Below are positions 20,769 through 24,813 of a DNA stretch of 24,813 nt, one piece after another. How positions within the stretch are numbered: position 1 is the first letter of the stretch; each line of letters begins with the position of its first letter. The notes under the pieces were generated by a model that had not been told where the DNA came from, made no database searches, and saw only the letters and a program-made list of their open reading frames with translations. Source of the DNA: Chara braunii (lineage: Eukaryota > Streptophyta > Charophyceae > Charales > Characeae); contig BFEA01000290.1 in NCBI GenBank assembly GCA_003427395.1, positions 299,815 through 324,627 on the forward strand, in the 5' to 3' direction. Position numbers and translations under genes: made by a program.

Positions 20769-21368
20769 TTTTCTTTTTTAGCAGTTTTTTCTTCATTTGT
20801 TTGGTCATGAAATGTTTTTTTGCGTTTATTTTCCCTATTTCACTGCTGCCACCCACCTGTCCCCCACCCGCCCCACACCGTCACACTAATCCACATACAT
20901 GGCTAGTGGGATCTCGCTCCTGATCACTGCGGATTGGAGGACATGTAGAAGCCCCAGTGGTAGGGGCCGACTATGGTTCATCAAAACCTGAGCCAATAAT
21001 AAACAAGTGGCATCTATTTCGCAGGAAGGCAAGATGGTTATTCCCAAATGGATGTGGTAATTCCTGTTGTGTAACGAGTCGATCAGCCAAGGGACTGGAG
21101 ACCTCCCTTCATTTTATCTGTGTGACAATTTCTTTTTGGAAAGTTGTTTGTTTTGGTAGGAAAAAAGGGGACACTGGACCCGGTTTCCAGTAAGTGTAGT
21201 GTTGGTATACAGCCGAAGCTGGGTAATGGCCCCAGTCCCTTCCGGCGGGTTGAATTGTGAGGTCCCCGGCCTCTTTTCCTATGTTTTGAAATATATTTGG
21301 CATACTTTCCAAAAAAAAAAAAAAAAAAAAAGGGATGACAACTAATCTCTCTCATGAACATGGAACCA

Positions 21369-21371
<3 letters not shown>

Positions 21372-21435
<64 letters not shown>
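21372..21435 (-). repeat. 64-T tract, probable minus-strand poly-A tail
   Basis: Sixty-four T in a row. On the minus strand the preceding sequence reads GGGGAATAAA and then the A run, like a polyadenylated 3' end with an AATAAA signal. It faces the plus-strand poly-A at 21311-21331 only 40 bases away. The source to its right is not recognised. Confidence 0.55.
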
Positions 21436-21437
<2 letters not shown>

Positions 21438-22580
21438 TCCCCTTTTTTTCATACTGGCCACTCTTACATGCATTGGATGCCTTTGGACCAGGTGCATTAG
21501 GAAGCAACATTTGTATGTGTAATGTATGGGGACCATTATGAGCTCCAGATACATGTAGAGTGCTCTGTAGTGGAGCGACGCCCAATAACAGCTCCATCCC
21601 CGTCCGACCCCTCTGGCTCGCGGAAAAAGAAGAGGAATGCATGCACGGCGTATTGGCGCATACACCGTGAAAGTTCGTGCATGCTTTGTACCAGAATTGT
21701 GACCACATTCAGCCCGAGAAACTCCTATGTCGACTGCTCCTGTACGAATGTAAACACTATCTCGGCCGCATTCAGCCCAGACAAACATTCATGGCCTCAT
21801 CTGACTGAGGGCATCCTCACAGGAGCTGCTGCTTATTTCTGGAGGTGATTGCAGTAAATGCCGTCAGGTACAGGGCTAGTGTTAGTACGCCCTAGCAGCT
21901 TTGAGGCGTCTGCGATTTTTTGTGGGGCTCAGCTGAAGCATACACAGGGCCTCGCTCCACCGCTCACCACGAGTAGTGGAGCCAGACCCATACCCTACAC
22001 ATGGGTAGTGGGATCTGACCCTTACACTCGACAACAGGCTGCGAGGCCGCGGCCACGCGGAATGTTAGTATGCATACATATTTTCTGATATGTTTGACGA
22101 TATATATCGTCAAACGGAACTGCCCGGTAAACCGTAGGCAGCAGGCTGCAGACGCATGCGATCTTCAATTGTATATTATATACATATCTATATTATATGA
22201 TATGTATATATATTGTCAAACAGAGCTGCCCGGTCAACCGCAGGCAGAGAGGGAGGAGAGGACAACAAACGCGGGGCTGTGACAAACTGTTTCGTCGGAG
22301 TTTCACCGACTCATCAGGAGGCTGCACCCTCTATTATGGTCTGTTTGCAATATATTATAGTCTGTTATCATTATATTGTACGGTGTGTACAGGTACTCTC
22401 TGCGTACCGAATCTGTACCACCTAAACGCACGCAATCTGTAGTCTACAGGCCAAGCGGGCTGTACGGTTCCCCCCGTTCTTATTATGCCCTCTGACCGCT
22501 CCTACAACGTGGGAGTGACCACAGGAGGGCCATGCGACTGTGCCCCCGGCTTGCTCAGTTTGCGACCTTTTGGCAGCGTT
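21436..22580. other. Unassigned stretch with palindrome and short duplications
   Basis: No gene supported. CATTCAGCCC occurs twice (about 21706 and 21769). A 24-bp perfect palindrome lies at 22092-22115. A block of about 42 bp (TCGTCAAACGGAACTGCCCG and following) recurs about 106 bp later, at about 22107-22142 and 22213-22249. The region left of the 64-T tract's partner could be the body of a minus-strand retroelement. Confidence 0.4.
22092..22115. repeat. 24-bp perfect palindrome
   Basis: The arm GTTTGACGATAT is followed at once by its exact reverse complement. It overlaps the first copy of the 42-bp direct repeat; the second copy lacks the left arm. Confidence 0.7.
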
Positions 22581-22660
22581 AGGTCCTCCTTGTCAGTGTG
22601 AGGTCCGTTTTGCCAGCAGGCGGTCCTCTTTGTCAGTGTGAGGTCCGTTTTGCCAGCAGG
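22581..22660 (+). repeat. 40-bp tandem duplication
   Basis: 22581-22620 and 22621-22660 are near identical (AGGTCCTCCTTGTCAGTGTG... against CGGTCCTCTTTGTCAGTGTG...), differing at two bases. A recent duplication. Confidence 0.9.
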
Positions 22661-23872
22661 CCACTCGCCGTCCCACGGGGCCCCCCGCGTGGTCCTACCC
22701 CTTTTCCCCTCTATCCTCTATTTCCATCTGTTTCCTCTCTATACCCTCTGGGCAGAACATGTCATTCCATCATTTGTTTGTTCTGCGGGTGAGCAGCGAC
22801 CATGGCTGTGCTCCGCATGGCCATCCCGCCTCGTGCGGCCCAGGTGGCCAGTCCATCGACCGGCCGTGGCATTGGCAGTACTGTTGCTCACGAGGGTTCG
22901 ATCCCCCGACGTCATCGACGGTGTGCGCTGGTGGTTGGAAAGGGTGGGCTGGCCGGCGAGATCGATGGTGTCCGCTGTAGCCTGCCGCTGTCCCACAGAG
23001 AACGTGCTCTCGAGCCGCGGGATGTGCCGCGCGGGCGGCGGGAAGAAGCGCTGCAGGGGGGCGTTCGAAGGCGCCACTTTTGTGTGTCACTGCCTTTGTC
23101 CGTCGTTTTGCGCGCCAAAGCTGTAGCAACCGCCATTTTTCCCGCACGCACAGTCACCGGCGTAATCATCAAGCTTTCCGCAACGAAAATACCGGCGGGA
23201 AGAGGAGGAGGAGCGGGAGGAGGAGGTGGATGTGGATGTGGAGGCGGAGGTGGAGGTCGACATCATCCAAAACGTGGAGCTCTTGAACTTCGCCGATCGG
23301 CGGCGGGAAACGCCATTCCTGTGCGGATCGGGTATTATTGTTGTCGTCAACTGCGAGCCCCCCCCGGCGGCCATAGACAGGCGAGAAGCAGGAGCCGCTG
23401 TGGTGGTATCGTTGGCACTGCTGCTGTTGTCGCCGGCAGCGGATCTCAGTCCTCCCGCTTCTTCCACGTTGATCCCCACGTGTACGCACGGGGTAGCGTT
23501 TTTCAATCGGGCATCAACGCGAACGCCCTAGACGCAGCGTTTTCCCCGTCTTTGCTTTCCGTTTGCTCTCGCCCCCCCTCCTCTTCAGCTGCTCGGTCTT
23601 TCATTTGTTCCTGGTCCTCCGTTTGCTCCCGGTCCTCCGTTTGTTCCTGTCCCTCCGATTGGTCCCGGTACTCCGTTTGTTCCCGGTCCTCCGTTTGTTC
23701 CTGGTCCTCCGTTTGTTCCTTTGGATCGTTCGACGCCGATTTTTCACCTCCGCAGCGGGAACTGCGGTGGTGGAATAAGGGTCGGAATCCCGACAACGAG
23801 AGCCGGAGCCGGGATCTGCCGGCGGTGGCGTCCACATCGTCGACTGGTGCTGGTGGGAGGACGAGCGGCGTG
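22661..23872 (+). promoter_or_regulatory. GC-rich upstream region and leader of the MDP1 gene
   Basis: About 1.2 kb of GC-rich sequence precedes the exon. It includes a GGAGGAGG/GGTGGATGTG purine-rich repeat (about 23199-23256), which would encode a Gly run. A plus-strand frame is open from 22802 into the exon, but minus-strand frames are open too (for example 23087-23506 and 23503-23925), so openness here reflects base composition. I cannot locate a TATA box or transcription start. An N-terminal extension such as a transit peptide cannot be excluded. Confidence 0.4.
23611..23718 (+). repeat. Six-unit 18-bp minisatellite in the leader
   Basis: Six units in perfect 18-bp register from 23611, consensus CYGGTCCTCCGTTTGTTC. 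The unit is a multiple of three, so it keeps frame: if translated it would give S-[WR]-S-S-V-C on the plus strand, or EQTED[QR] on the minus strand. It ends about 155 bases before the proposed start codon. Confidence 0.9.
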
Positions 23873-23979
23873 ATGCCCGCCAAGGCCTTTGAGCGGGCGG
23901 CTACTCTCTTGAGGGAGCGTGACAAACTACCTTCGCTGGTCGTGGTCGACCTGGATTACACAGTATGGCCATACTGGTG
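23873..23979 (+). CDS. MDP1: Magnesium-dependent phosphatase-1, first coding exon (partial)
   Basis: The exon encodes MPAKAFERAATLLRERDKL followed by PSLVVVDLDYTVWPYW. The D-L-D-Y-T core is HAD motif I: the first Asp is the phosphoryl-accepting nucleophile, the second the acid/base. The surrounding LPxLVVxDLDYTxWPxW is characteristic of MDP-1, a small cytosolic Mg-dependent HAD phosphatase acting on protein phosphotyrosine and on sugar phosphates or glycated-protein intermediates. The exon ends in TACTGGTG before GTGAGT (donor 23980-23981), a consensus splice site; reading on without splicing meets TGA at once. I chose ATG 23873 because it gives a short N-terminus like that of known MDP-1 and has a purine at -3. 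HAD motifs II-IV must lie in later exons outside the window. Confidence 0.85.
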
Positions 23980-24813
23980 GTGAGTAAATGGAGGTTATGG
24001 AGTGGATGACTTGTGTGTGGTCCTCTTCTGCCTCCTCCCCTGCGTTGTTCTCGTGTCACGGCTGAGCACTGCAAGTCTAGTGTGGATGGATTGGAGAGTG
24101 AGACCGATCTTGTAGGGAGATCGAACGAAACAGGCCATACTCCCACTACCGGTAGGACTTATTCGACTGAGCTCTGGACGTGATTGCTGTCCTGTCCGAT
24201 GCAGCCAGGTGGGGTCGTCGCTATCAAATACGTTCAGGGAAGTCCTGCTGCGAGCATGCTCAGGGAAATCGCAAAATTTCTTACTTCGCATGGGTTGCAT
24301 CCGCGGTGCGGTGCGCCATTCTTTTCGTCTTCTTAACGCGGGGGTCCACCCATCTGGAGTTCTTTCCCTTCTTCTCAACAGGTCCCCGACGCCTCCCGCA
24401 TTGAGCACCGATCTTCCGGATGACTCACGCGATTTGAGTCGTTAATCCAACAGCTGTGCATACTCCATGTTCTTCCAGGGGCCTACCGGTAGGCTGCGTC
24501 TTTGTTCAGATGATTAGTTGTACGGATGATTAGTTGTACAGATGATTAGGTGTGCAGATGATTAGTTGTATAGATGATTTGATGCATGGTTGTACAGCTG
24601 AATACACGCAAAGTTGCACGTTGCACGATTGGAGATGATGAAGTGTACAGATGATTAGGTGTGGAGATGATTAGTTGAACGGTTGATTTGATGCATAGTT
24701 GTACAGGTGAATACACGGAAGTTGCACGTTGCACGATTGGAGATGATTAATTGTACAGATGACTAGGTGTGCAGATGATTAGGTGTGCAGATGACTAGTT
24801 GTACAGATGATTA
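23980..24813 (+). other. Start of MDP1 intron 1
   Basis: Begins GTGAGTAAATGG. I find no second-exon sequence (no HAD motif II and no MDP1-like residues) up to the window end. A pyrimidine-rich tract ending in CAG at about 24381 resembles an acceptor, but the sequence after it does not read as MDP1. The last 300 bases are a minisatellite. Confidence 0.6.
24505..24813 (+). repeat. 16-bp minisatellite with a 109-bp higher-order unit
   Basis: The basic unit is close to AGATGATTAGTTGTAC, repeated with variants (TGTGC, TGTAT). Inside it, a longer segment GATGCATGGTTGTACAGCTG with a following GTTGCACGTTGCACGATTGG recurs at 24581 and 24690, so a 109-bp unit has also been duplicated. The array runs off the window. 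Confidence 0.9.

Larger units (their letters stand above)
20188..21331 (+). mobile_element. LINE 3' untranslated region and poly-A tail
   Basis: Follows the ORF2 end on the same strand and finishes in 21 A (21311-21331). The terminal part includes GGTAATGGCCCCAGTCCC and GTGAGGTCCCCGGCCTC. A U6 fragment is inserted at 20704-20756. About 1.1 kb is long for a UTR, so more insertions are possible. The link to the ORF2 fragment upstream is by position and orientation. Confidence 0.55.

Noticed and set aside
21342-21788. Minus-strand frames ending in poly-Lys
   Set aside because: The Lys run is the 64-T tract read in reverse; the rest resembles no protein I know.
22890-22910. GGGTTCGATCCC as a tRNA or SINE B box
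   Set aside because: The stem is mismatched and no A box or acceptor stem was found.
22802-23983. A 393-codon frame as one protein including the MDP1 motif
   Set aside because: The frame is GC-rich and both strands are open, the first 350 codons are low-complexity Gly/Arg/Ser/Cys, and its stop lies inside the splice donor. Only the last 35 codons are supported; an N-terminal extension remains possible.

Overview
This is eukaryotic nuclear DNA made mostly of decayed transposable elements, simple repeats and unrecognised non-coding sequence. Non-LTR (LINE) and Ty3/Gypsy retroelement remains, a U6 snRNA retrocopy, poly-A/poly-T tails, microsatellites and a consensus splice donor all point to a repeat-rich nuclear genome. 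The green lineage (a streptophyte alga such as Chara, or a bryophyte) is a guess only. There is no operon, CRISPR array, rRNA or convincing tRNA.

Layout. 1-960: a poly-T head (probable 3' tail of a minus-strand retroelement), a GTAC-rich foldback, a dense series of stem-loops and a 40-bp tandem repeat. 960-2420: non-coding, with a cluster of TGGGAC words. 2429-4953: a possible DNA transposon with about 68-bp inverted ends and an exact 9-bp flanking repeat. 4960-8670: no gene, several palindromes. 8672-9186, 11455-11975 and 12994-13514: three copies of one AT-rich foldback MITE-like family, the first inverted. 10338-12990 (minus): a decayed Ty3/Gypsy gag-protease region, split by one MITE. 13540-14755 (plus): C-terminal half of a LINE ORF2. 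16490-17370: a compound CAT satellite. 17455-18262: a 406-bp tandem duplication, followed by a poly-A tail at 18643. 19690-21331 (plus): the C-terminal zinc-finger end of a LINE ORF2, its 3' UTR and poly-A, with a 53-nt U6 fragment inserted and flanked by a 12-bp duplication. 21372-21435: a 64-T tract pointing the other way. 21436-22660: palindromes and short duplications.

The only host gene I can name is at the right end: the first coding exon of a magnesium-dependent phosphatase-1 (HAD family), 23873-23979, with a canonical GT donor. Its leader carries six 18-bp repeats and its intron a 16-bp minisatellite that runs off the window.

I found no convincing new multi-gene system. The most interesting signals are the truncated U6 retrocopy with its duplication, the three-copy foldback family, the possible TIR transposon, and the stem-loop series at the left end.
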